DNA from: JAFGSZ01 sp964492185
GTDB taxonomy: Bacteria > Bacteroidota > Bacteroidia > Bacteroidales > UBA10428
DNA length: 33,536 nucleotides
Direction of reading: 5' to 3'
NCBI GenBank assembly: GCA_964492185.1
Contig: CAZBJH010000022.1
Coordinates: 1-33,536, forward strand
Shown piece after piece: positions 33,482-33,536 of the stretch (position 1 is the stretch's first letter; the number at the start of each line of letters is the position of its first letter). The notes beneath the pieces are model-generated. The model ran no database searches. It was not told the DNA's origin and saw only the letters and a program-made list of their open reading frames with translations. The position numbers were made by a program, and so were the translations under genes.

Positions 33482-33536
33482 AAGTGAGTTCTTGAACTCA
33501 TGTTAAGTGAGTTCTTGAACTCATGTTAAGTGAGTT
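33482..33536. repeat. 23-bp tandem repeat at the window edge
   Basis: The unit AAGTGAGTTCTTGAACTCATGTT occurs at 33482-33504 and 33505-33527 and continues for 9 more bases to the edge. Each unit contains the palindrome GAGTTC-TT-GAACTC. The array may extend beyond the window. Confidence 0.85.

Noticed and set aside
33482..33536. CRISPR array
   Set aside because: The 23-bp units abut directly with no spacers and there are no cas genes.

Overview
The window comes from a member of the Bacteroidota, probably a Bacteroidales/Marinilabiliales-like environmental lineage. The evidence is a type IX secretion (T9SS) gene block (gldJ, a PorP/SprF paralog, porU, porV), Bacteroidota-type -7 boxes (TAnnTTTG), a two-domain UspA protein, and a Nif3 homolog about 364 aa long paired with a coiled-coil zinc-ribbon protein. 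No rRNA, tRNA, CRISPR array or intact transposase is visible.

Layout. 1-1158: a beta-helix lipoprotein gene cut by the left edge. 1.6-8.6 kb: a GNAT acetyltransferase, then a minus-strand export set (TolC-type channel, MacB/LolD-type ATPase, HlyD-type adaptor) with no permease gene, divergent from a sigma-54 response regulator/histidine kinase pair; weak matches to a -24/-12 promoter and an upstream dyad lie between them. 8.6-13.8 kb: a palindromic repeat, an outer-membrane-like protein, a GT39 glycosyltransferase, a single-domain response regulator and murF. 14.0-22.6 kb: the T9SS block (gldJ and a PorP/SprF paralog leftward; porU, porV and ispF rightward). porV is interrupted only by an assembly gap whose two flanks repeat the same 55 bases, so the gene is almost certainly intact. 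22.7-26.1 kb: a VTT/DedA-like membrane protein, a large nested-palindrome region, a two-domain UspA protein and a small lipoprotein. 26.1-29.3 kb: lemA, two TPM-domain genes and a CapA-type metallophosphatase. 29.3-33.5 kb: zinc ribbon, Nif3, MerR and a PQQ-like beta-propeller protein.

The most unusual feature is the density of small non-coding mobile elements. Family A is a 164-bp element with terminal inverted repeats (AGTGTCTGTCCATAAAGT / GAGTCTGTCTATAAAGT), an internal near-palindrome of about 123 bp and 5-bp target duplications (TAATT/TAAAG type). It has four full-length copies of identical length, two truncated copies and one diverged copy entering the right edge. It sits immediately at gene boundaries: it helps form the stop codons of ispF and the MerR gene, lies within about 20-40 bp of the start of the PorP/SprF gene, and separates gldJ from its terminator. 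Family B is a larger, modular nested palindrome with a compact 247-bp copy and an expanded 755-bp copy. Both look like non-autonomous elements (MITE- or REP-like) moved by an enzyme not encoded here.
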